A DNA stretch of 64,000 nucleotides from Forficula auricularia (taxonomy: Eukaryota > Arthropoda > Insecta > Dermaptera > Forficulidae), in contig JALMQS010000153.1 in the NCBI GenBank assembly GCA_024734495.1, forward strand, positions 12,442,626 through 12,506,625. The letters are read 5' to 3'. The notes below the pieces were generated by a model. The model was not told the DNA's origin. It worked only from the letters and a program-made list of their open reading frames with translations, and ran no database searches. A program made the translations under genes and the position numbers. This document shows, piece after piece, positions 55,384 through 64,000 of the stretch. Each line of letters begins with the position of its first letter. The stretch's first letter is position 1.

Positions 55384-56199
55384 GCTGCATGAATTTTACA
55401 TATGCGGATTGCGGACCCTCATACTTAACTTTTAGTAATTTTTTTTTCACTGACTGATACCGATTTTATAAATGGCAAATCTGATTTAATGATTAGGAAT
55501 GTTGTTAAAAAAATCTCAAAACATCATAAATACATATTTAATTTTGTATTTTGCAGCCCCTCGAAGTTTTAATGTCTTGTCAGTTGCGTAATGGAAAGGC
55601 CGAGGAGTGGGATTTTCCTCAAGCCGTCTGTACAAAAAAAAAAAACATGGGCTGAACGTGTGAAGGTCTTTAATGCCGTTGTCACTCCAAATGTGAGCCT
55701 TCTTATTTCAACTTGAAATGGCTCTGAATATATATTTAAGATAATATCATTTTTTTTTTAGATGTGTTGAAAGATTATTCAGAGTTATCGTTTTTTAAGA
55801 GGCTATAAATTAACTTTTGCCATTCTATTATTCGTTTTGTTAGCTGTTTATAGTTTTTTATATAACAGTCATATTTTTAAATTTCATTATATTAGTTTTT
55901 AACTCTTTTCTAAAAGTCAGTTTATCTAAAAAAAATTGTTTTTGATTGCTTACTTTCGTTCCAGTTTACCATATAGGTATTATAAAGATAATAATTTTGA
56001 ATGACTTTGAATGGTTTACCTTGTTTAGTTTTAATTTCATAAATAATTAGAAATTTATAATAATGATCAAACTTTTTTTTGTTTTTTATTGAATAGATAC
56101 GTTCAAAACTGGTATTAACCAGCAAATATGTTACACTAAACCATATAAAGATGACAACAATATGCACATGTAAATTGAATAAATAAATTGTAAAATCGG
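55384..56199. other. No gene supported
   Basis: A 111-codon minus-strand frame that extends into 56257 is antisense to LINE sequence at its start and otherwise AT-driven. Nothing else recognised. Confidence 0.4.
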
Positions 56200-56325
56200 T
56201 AATACCCCCCAGGCGTGATTTGCACGTAGCACGCATTTTACCGATTCCCAACACCATTTTGCTTTTAAATTGGAAAAGTGCTGGACCACTTCATTCGCCA
56301 ATACTTTTGTCTTCATGAATTCGAC
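56200..56325 (+). pseudogene. LINE reverse transcriptase C-terminal fragment
   Basis: The plus strand keeps the order of the LINE C-terminus with frameshifts: FYRFPTPFCF, then IGKVLDHFIRQYF and CLHEF, equivalent to the region between the ER-S-F-A and PMTSR motifs of the copies at 57 kb. The same DNA, read antisense, produced two short minus-strand frames that are not genes. Confidence 0.55.
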
Positions 56326-56961
56326 TAAAACTTAACATAGATGCAGGCTATTAATATAAATTCGTATATTAAATCAAACTTGTGAGCTATATCAAATTTT
56401 CTCCGTCACTAAAATTTTGTAACCAGAACGATTATAATAATCCAGATAAACAGATGTTAATCAGTATTTCAAAAATGAGTCATATCAGATTTTAGACATT
56501 TCAAAACACGATAAGAAAAACAATTGAAAATATTTTGAGTGAATTCAATACTTTGGCACACCCGACCTGCTAGTAAAAATTAAAAAAAAATCAGAGGTAC
56601 ATGGGTAACTAATTCTCATGAGAGAATATATTTTGTTTCCTCAATAAGGTTTTGCCAATAGATTTCATAGGGGTATGTAAATTTGTTTGATTTTAGATGT
56701 AATTATTGATTCTATATTCTATGTTGAAGGGATGTCATGTCATTTATACTAACTATAGTTAGATGATAGTTAAATTCTTTTATATTTTTACTCAGACTTT
56801 GTGAAGTGTTATAATTTATATGTAATATTTATCCAAAGAATGATTGAAGAATGAAGATAGTACCAGTTCCGCCTTGTTATCCTAGGGTATGCATTCGAAT
56901 AGACTGAACGGAATCACCGGATGCATCGTCAGGCGCTTACTGTTTAAATACCTTTTTTTTA
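56326..56961. other. No gene seen
   Basis: AT-rich except for a GC-richer run at 56870-56940 directly before the LINE fragment, possibly part of it or flanking unique DNA. Confidence 0.4.
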
Positions 56962-57567
56962 ATGCAATCGAATGCAACAAGGGGGGCACTAGTAAAGAAG
57001 CAGCCCCTATGGATCTCGAAAGACCCTTGCATTACCGAAGAGAAGGGAAAGTTGATTAAGTATTCTCTTAATACCCTAGACGCAATTCAGAGACGAGCTA
57101 TCAGACTGATAGGCGATCCTACATTAACTGACACTCTCGACTCCCTAGCCCATCGTAGATCTGTCTCCGCCCTTTCCCTTTATTATAGATATTACCATGG
57201 CTTTTGTTCTGATGAAATTAAATCGATAATCCCACCAAGTGCTTCATTTGCGCGAAATACACGATTTTCTAAAACTCAACACCCCTACGCGCTTAAACTG
57301 GATACTAATCGAACAAACGCATTCGCCAATTCATTTATCCCTATGACATCTAGAGACTGGAACTCTCTTCCCCCGACCGTCTTTCAAGCAACTTATAACC
57401 TTCAATCTTTCAAAACCAGCATCCACAGATACCTTCGACTGCTACCCAATCACTAAATCTCCCCTTATCTTCACGTTACAAGAGTCCACCACGGACTACA
57501 GAGGTTGTACCTTCTTGGTGCAACTTCTTCTTGTATCAGTATCATTATAAAAAAAAAAAAAAAAAAA
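56962..57567 (+). pseudogene. 5'-truncated CR1/Jockey-type LINE, RT C-terminus, 3'UTR and poly(A)
   Basis: An open frame of 164 codons ends in stop at 57456. It carries LDAIQRRAIRLI, then LAHRRSVSALSLYYRYYHG, PMTSRDWNSLPP and FKTSIHRYLRL, the conserved C-terminal block after the reverse transcriptase of many CR1/Jockey-type elements. The catalytic reverse transcriptase and endonuclease parts are missing by 5' truncation. The 3'UTR includes GTACCTTCTTGGTGCAACTT, and the element ends in 19 A (57549-57567). The poly(A) abuts the next LINE fragment in the opposite direction. Confidence 0.85.
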
Positions 57568-57925
57568 GTGAGCGTAGGTGTTTATGCACTCGGGTTTTGA
57601 AGGTTTGAAGATTATAAGTGCTGGGAAAAATGGGGGCTGGGTGAGAGTTACAGTTCCTTGAAGTCATGGGGATATACGTATTGGCGAATGAAGTGGTCCG
57701 GCACTTTTCTAATTTGACCGCGAATGAGTGTTGGGAGTCGGCAAAAAGCGTGCTACGCTCAAAGCATGTTTGGGGTGATTTTATCTCATCAGAGCACCTG
57801 CCGTGATAGTATCTATGGAAAAGGGAAAGGGCAGAGACATTTCTTCGATGAGCTAGCGACTCGAGCGAGTCGGTGATGGTAGAAATGTCAATTAGTCTGA
57901 CGGCTCGTTTCTGAATTGCATCCAG
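57568..57925 (-). pseudogene. Second LINE RT C-terminus, opposite strand
   Basis: On the minus strand LDAIQKRAVRLI, LAHRRNVSALSLFHRYYHG, IPMTSRN and FKTRVHKHLRS repeat the motifs of the neighbouring copy with roughly two-thirds identity by eye. It has no stop or 3'UTR: the sequence runs straight into the poly(A) of the plus-strand copy, so the apparent C-terminal Phe run is an artefact of reading the tail. Residues before LDAIQ in the longer frame are not LINE-like. Confidence 0.8.
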
Positions 57926-59570
57926 CAGTAGCAATAGAATATTTAGAGGCTCCTTTCTCATCGTCAATTTAAAGTGAAATAAAGTTAAAACAACATTTAG
58001 ACTATTTTTAGTTTTTGAGACCTTTACATATCTTACAGACCCCTCCCCAACACAAAAAAGAAAATAGAAATGGGTAATAATCACCATTCGATGAAAAATT
58101 TTGATTCCGGGGAAAATAAATAACTGTATAGCTTCAATGTTTCACAAGAAAACAAAAGATTGTCAAATACTGAATCCGAGGAGATGGGGTTGCTTTTTAT
58201 TATAAGTCAGAAGGGCTGACTTCACCTCTTCAGGAATTGTATCCGAGGGTCAAAATACATAAATTGATACTCTCTAGTGTTTTCTTCCTTAACTCTGCTA
58301 CTATCGGCAATTCGAACTTTTATCTGAAAATTTCAAGTTTTTATCTTCTTTAATTTTCGAGTCGTAATGCTCTGAGAGACGGACGAACATATACACATTG
58401 TAGCGACACTAATAAGGTTCTAATTTACTTTTCTACTGAACTCTAAAAAGAAGAATTCAGAGAGAATCAATAATTGATTTAATAGACCAATCTATATTCT
58501 TCGATTCGAATTGATACTTGTTTGCCAACAATGTTGCGAGGTGTCATCTTAAATCTTTGGAAAGCAGAAAAGTTGTCCTGCTTCGTGATTCGAGCCCATT
58601 CGCCCCATTTGCCAAACACCACTCCCACCACAACTTAAACTTGGGGCTGACTTTTCGTTGCAAGTTGGAAATCGTTTGCGTCAACTATATATGGTGAACC
58701 CAATCATACCGACTTTAAAAGTCTAATTTGCTCGAAAAAGAACACATTGAAAAATAGAAGTGGATGGGCGTTGCGAGCGATGTTCTTTCCACTAACTTTT
58801 CCCATACCTAGTCTTTCTCTTTGCTTGCCCCAAGGGATGTCTTTTGCTAAATTTTAGTTTTTAAACACTTGTTTTTATGTATGAATGCTCATTCTGCTTT
58901 TAGTAAAAAAGAAACGAAAACAGTTTATTGTTAACAAATTCTTTGGTAAGTTCCAACTCTAGTTATTTTTTTTCTTTTCTAATCTTTTTTTTTTTTTAAG
59001 AAGAATTCTACGTGAGTGTCTGTCTGTCCCATTCTCGATGGCAATTGTTTTCCGTCCGGCCTTCCCTTCGTTCTTTTCGGCCCTTGTTTGTCCTTGTCTC
59101 TGTCCGACTCTGCTTCCCAAGTGATCGATTGGCGAATTCCCAAAGAAATAAATAAATAATTCCCACAATATCACGCTACCCATGTTCACGAAGGTTAGGT
59201 CAAGAGATGGAAAATGGTGAATGTAAGCTGAACCTCATCACCTAAATGCAATACGGAAATTATAAGCTCGTATTAGCATTATAAAATTATCCAGTAAGTT
59301 TGGAATCTTAATGGAGAAAATAAGATAAATCTTATAAAACAAATTCTTATTGTGTATAATAAATACAATTCTTTGTAAAAAATAATCGAAAAATGTTTAT
59401 TAAAAATCAAAACGGTTTAGGGAAATTATTCCTTTATCAAATGAAAATTTGAAAATTAATTGCTTTATAAATAAAAATAAAACAATTATAAACATATAAA
59501 TATTTATAGCTGTTTCATGTCTATTTTAATAATAAATAAAAGATTCACTGGTTTTTGGCAATTTTTTTAT
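57926..59570. other. No gene supported; one old repeat and a GC-richer block
   Basis: 58310-58445 is a copy of the GGGTTCC-type repeat (TTCAAGTTTTTATCTTCTTT and GAGAGACGGACG). 58490-58830 is GC-richer, non-repetitive and closed in all frames, and could be conserved non-coding DNA. The minus frame at 58959-59189 is low-complexity. Confidence 0.4.
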
Positions 59571-59901
59571 TAATGTTAAATTTCAATTTTCATATGACGT
59601 TTCGTCCTTTTCAGGACTTTTTCATGTACTCAATTACTTAAAACATTAATCGTTGACAAAATAATAAGACAATAAATAATTTATTCATAATATTTATCCT
59701 ATAATAAGTTATCACAAACAATTTACAAAAAACAATTTAAATCATATATGATTTAAGATTGTTGGAATAATATTATGAATACATTATTTATTGTCTCGAT
59801 TGTTTTACTATTTTATCAACAATTAATGTTTTAAGTAACTGAGTACTTGAAAAAGTCCTGAAAAGGACGAAACGTAGTATGAAAATTGATATTTAACATT
59901 A
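59571..59901. repeat. Long inverted repeat with GGACGAAACGT boxes
   Basis: TAATGTTAAAT at the left tip pairs with ATTTAACATTA at the right. Inside, CATATGACGTTTCGTCC in the left arm pairs with GGACGAAACGTAGTATG in the right, and the centre is ATCATATATGAT. The box includes a GTCC-TGAAAA-GGAC hairpin followed by GAAACGT. It resembles the ribozyme-like elements but lacks CTGANGA. Arms of about 150 bp with small indels. Confidence 0.75.
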
Positions 59902-59939
59902 AGCGCCTGGAGCGCCGAACGATGCTCGGTAACTATATG

Positions 59940-60632
59940 CCTCTAAATAGCTTAAGTTTCAAATTTCAAGGCTCTGCGATTACCGAAGACGATATATGAA
60001 TGATTAAAATATTTGTTTTACGGCACTCCTAATTTACAACCCGTTCCTTTATTCCAATCGGATTAAAATCTATACAGGACTAATTAGTCATGATACTTGA
60101 TAAGTACACTAGTTTAAAAAAAAATCGTTAGTGTCGTTTTTGAGAAAATAAACGAAAAATCTTTTATGAAAATGTCCACTTACGGTGTTCAGATTTCAAC
60201 CAAAAACTTGCTGTACCCCTTCTACCCTATAAAGAGCCTAAGTTTCTAATTTCGTAGCTCTGAGATTTATAGTTGAGAAACGCAAGGGGGTACATTCTTA
60301 CGTACGTAAACATAAACTTCCGGTATTTCTATTTTAGCCAAAATTTTGTAGCACTTTTTGTAGCCTCTAGATAGCATAAGTTTCAAATTTCATGACTCTG
60401 CGACTAACCGAAGACGAGATATGAACGAATAAAATATTTATTTTGCGACATGACTAATTTACACCTCCTTCCTTTATTTAAATCGAATTAAAAATTTGAC
60501 ACAACTAATAATTCATGATACTTGATAAGTACACCAATTTTTAGCGAAATCGTTTGAGCCGTTTTCGAGAACCTGATTGGATATATATATACAAAAATTG
60601 CTCATTTAATAATATAAGATAAGATAAGATAA
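59940..60632 (+). mobile_element. LINE-like 3' region, duplicated, with (ATAAG)n tail
   Basis: Two direct copies of a block, starting TAAGTTTCAAATTTCA (59953 and 60377) and running to CATGATACTTGATAAGTACA (60089 and 60514), lie about 424 bases apart. The second continues through GAGCCGTTTTCGAGAACCTG into ATATAAGATAAGATAAGAT. Short tandem tails of this kind are usual for RTE-type LINEs. No reading frame remains. Confidence 0.6.
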
Positions 60633-63600
60633 AAAAAACTATCGAAAAACCCTAGAATCTTTTATTTCATATAAATATTTTTAAAAATCGAAAATGTTAC
60701 AAAATGTTTTGAAGATGGGAATACCTTTGAAATCCAGAAGTGAGCGTCAATATTAAATAATTCAAACAGTTAATCTTAGAAATTATTTTTGATAAAAAGA
60801 CAAATGATACTTAGGACTTAGGCAACCGGCAGGATGCAAACCTGCGATCTCTATCCAAACAACAGAATCAACTGTCTGAATTATTTGATTTAAATTTCCA
60901 CGATTTAATTAAAAATATAAATAAAAATTAAAAACTCAAAGTTTCAACTAGTAAATTTTCATATTATTTATCGGGTTAATAGAGCAGCATCATGGAGGGG
61001 AAACGTTCGCGAATATAAATGTTATCTATTCCACTTCCATGAAAAGTGAAGGGCTCTTTAATTTATTGCCGTTTAACTCTCACTAAATAATCCAAAGTGT
61101 GAACACGTCAAGAGTTTATTTAACTTTCGAGGAGTGGGGGGAGAGGGTGGAAAGTTTGCATTTTGATTTGCCTTGTTTGCCGTTATTAGATCATTATGAA
61201 TTCGATCTTTTGTAACTGAGCCACTTGCCGTTGGAAGTGAATATTTATTTAGACATTCCATTCGTTTCCAAATATCCTATGAATTTCTTCGCAAAGCCGA
61301 ATGCCAAGTACCGGTAACATTGTCTGGAATTAATTTAATTAATTCGAAAGGGTCGGCCAAAGTGTCACTGATTTAAATACTGCCAGACACTTGGTCGTTT
61401 AATAGCGCGGAATGACTCGACCAATCGATTCTGCAGGGCAGAATCCTTCCCTTCGGATTTCCCTTCGGCAAACAGACCCAACCACACACTCCCCCAAACA
61501 CAAATCTATCTATCTATATTATATCATTCTCTCTATCCATCTATAGCTATAGGGAAACCATCGAGTGCCACTTCCACGCACACATGCATCTTAACGACCT
61601 GTTGCGTAGGCTACGGTTCGCTGCCAAGGGGTTCGATCCTATTTTGGGCTTTTTGGCCTGAAGGTGCTTGTTATATGCGCCGGTCCAGCAAAGTTATTCT
61701 TGGTAACAAAAGATAATCAATATCTGTTCTACTTGTTGATCTCATTTTTTTAATCCTGAACTGTCTTTTGCTTTAAATGGATGATCAAAAATATCGACAT
61801 ATTTAAGCATTTGGATGATTGAATGTTGAAAGATAAAAGAAGTCGTTATTTATAGTATTGTATAAATTTGTATTTATTTACTATGTGGATAGTCAAATGA
61901 CATGGAATAGGATATGTCTAAATGAAATTCGATCTATAATAGGGATCCCCACCAGGAATTTCGGGTCCACTATTCAGCAAAATGAGGGGACTTGTAGATT
62001 ATGAACAATCTGTAAAATTGTAGTGTGAACGCCGTTTGAGTTTCACTACTTCCAAATTTCGGAAATAAACTTGTGAGCCAATGAATTTGAAAAGGGAAAA
62101 AGAAAAAATGTTTGAAAACGACTGGTCTAGAAGTTTGTGTATAATTTGTCCGAAAAAACTGAGTTTGAAAAATAAAGTTTTGAGAAATCTCAATTCGTTA
62201 TTTAATTATCATATTTGATTTTTTACTTATCCTTTCGTTTTTTCAAGAATTAAATTCCAGTAAATCTATCATCGTCATCATCAAAGAGTAATCAGTCCTA
62301 AGAACTATTTTAATGAAATCACTCACCTACCAATGCCATTTCTTTGTTCTTGTTTAATTCTAAACAAAAATCATTCTGTTCTTCATTAGAAAATAGAAAT
62401 TCTGTTAGACATAATTCTATAGGAGATATTGAAAGTGGAGGTCTCAAAAACCTGGTATTAGAAGAGTGTTGAATATAATAATAATGGGTAGATATATTTA
62501 CAAATGAAATTCTATAATAAAATTAGAGAAGAATTTAGGATAAGAGAATAGCTCCTCTGATAGGGCACACACAGTGTTGCTGACCGAAATTTTTGAGGGT
62601 GCGATAAGAAATAAAAAGTAGAATGAGAATAATATCTAATCTTTGTCTTCAACGGTTTGAGCTAGAAAGTTGAAACTTGGCAGAAAGGTATATATATTTT
62701 CAATAAATTCTTTTATGCTAAATTACAGCTCAATAGCATGTCCAATGAGGCCCTATATCGACTCAATTTGTTTTATGTTTTTCTCCAGTTTTAATCCAAA
62801 AGTACGGAAACTCAAAATATAGTCAGTAATGTGTATTAGAAATACAAATATTTTACCAGCATAATGAATTTACAACAATCTGTTTTCTTGAGTTATCGTG
62901 GTTATCAAAATCGAGACAGAAAACAAAGCATGCTTGAATATTATTCTCCACTTTTCAGATGTTTCTAAATTTAAATAAGCAAAAATAAAATTGAAAATTT
63001 TTTGTATGGCCTACCGGATAAAATTTTAACCAGCACGTAAACATATTTAGGAAACTAAATCTATGCAGAATTAATAAATAGAAAGTTTTAATTGGTTTAA
63101 CTATTGTCTGCAGAGAATGATTTAATTATGGGATTACAAGGGTGTACCTGTACCAAAGTCAATTTGCGCCAGTTGTCCCATTCTATGTGATTAACAAAAT
63201 ATTAAACATTTTGATTAAAGAAAATACTTATTAATTTCAGAATTACTGAAACATTTAACATGCTTTTAGATTCGCTTTAGTTATTCACTATTCAGGCTGA
63301 AACATGTAGGTACATTTATTTCAAAAACTTTATCAGCTGCGTAAAAGCAGTAGGTACAAATATTTTATTAACTGGAAATAAACTCAGTATGTATAGCCGA
63401 GTAGATTAATTTAAGTCATGAACCAAAGCGGAATTCTCTATACTTTTTTGATTGGATAAACACTAATATACAGTCAAAATCAAAAAAAAAAAAAACCAGA
63501 CACTTGATAATTTTTAAATAAAATGAATAAATAGAATATTAAAAAAAATATTTCCATATTTTGACTAGATAGGTAATTAAAAAAAAATATTTCTAAAGCT

Positions 63601-63926
63601 AAAATAGCATTTTAATTTTTTTGGAGCTTAATAAATATGATTAAAAAAAACAGTTTCGAAGACAAAGAATAAATGATCGATTTTCATTAAATTCATTCTT
63701 TTTTATTTTCTATATAATTAATATTAAGTTTCCATGAATCAATCTTCGAAAGTATTAACATTTAAAATTAAAAAATGGGGGATTTAACGTTTCAAGATAT
63801 GTGTTCACTGGTGCTTTGTGTGTGGAAAATTGAAATTCTTTTGTTTTCGGATAAATCTTTAGATAATAAATATAGAAAAGGAATAATTAATAGCTTATAA
63901 TATGTATTCATATGATACAGGACAAG
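60633..63926. other. No gene supported
   Basis: A GC-richer, non-repetitive segment at about 61290-61700 has CT/CA-rich stretches and a (CTAT)n-like run at 61505-61520. It could be regulatory. A possible transposon edge, GGGATCCCCACC, is at 61942. The rest is AT-rich with short chance frames. Confidence 0.4.
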
Positions 63927-64000
63927 GGCGGATCCAGGAATTTTTTATGTGGGGGGGGGGGGGTGAATGTATATAAGGTGCCCGATGTATATAAGATCAC
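63927..64000 (+). mobile_element. Edge of a G-tract TIR element, cut by the window end
   Basis: GGGCGGATCCAGGAATTTTT is followed by a G run of 13 or so and TGTATATAAG twice. This is the same order as the reverse complement of 50515-50560. The element continues beyond the window. Confidence 0.5.

Noticed and set aside
55922..56316. Two overlapping minus-strand frames (111 and 61 codons)
   Set aside because: They read antisense through a plus-strand LINE fragment at 56200-56325 and then AT-rich DNA.
58959..59189. 76-codon minus-strand Lys/Arg/Glu-rich frame
   Set aside because: Low-complexity translation of a C/T-rich stretch next to a T tract; no supporting context.

Overview
The window is strongly AT-rich eukaryotic DNA packed with decayed and nested mobile elements. 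It holds almost no protein-coding sequence. The repeats suggest an arthropod, probably an insect: an insect-type mariner remnant, tRNA-derived SINEs, 5'-truncated CR1/Jockey-type LINEs, repeats starting TACTAGCTG, a repeat ending GAAGTCGGTTA, and many small hAT-like elements. The species cannot be fixed from this sequence. I see no bacterial genes, CRISPR array, rRNA or true tRNA gene. Most open frames are chance frames or antisense shadows of transposons.

The only convincing piece of a host gene is one internal exon at 46528-46700 (+). It is GC-rich, open, and has strong splice signals on both sides. Much of the window may therefore be introns of one long gene, but no second exon could be joined to it.

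Region by region. 1-9.2 kb: a 283-bp hAT element with a perfect 8-bp duplication, three long inverted repeats (one interrupted by a SINE), small TIR elements, a full tRNA-like SINE, a Tc1/mariner-like MITE and a near-perfect 269-bp palindrome. 10-24 kb: a TACTAGCTG repeat, a palindrome, a MITE holding a probable solo LTR, and a palindrome invaded by an inverted dimer of another family. 26-33 kb: TIR elements, another palindrome with a nested retro-insertion, and a hAT element. 35-45 kb: a MITE, a broken mariner, and a hAT element whose own target duplication was hit by a SINE. 45-55 kb: the host exon, a hAT element containing a retroelement copy, a SINE, and a 2-kb hAT element built as a giant palindrome. 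56-64 kb: LINE 3' ends, a duplicated LINE-like 3' tail and the edge of a G-rich TIR element.

The most interesting signal is a recurring RNA-like module in the snap-back elements. It reads: helix I 5' strand, CTGANGA, one extra base, a hairpin, GAAAC, a short GUC-like helix III, then the helix I 3' strand. This is the order of a type I hammerhead ribozyme with a minimal helix III, a motif known from Penelope-like retroelements. It is near-complete at six or more places here, in at least two unrelated palindrome families, always with the same extra base before helix II. No reverse transcriptase of Penelope type is present, so these are non-autonomous copies. Activity is not shown.
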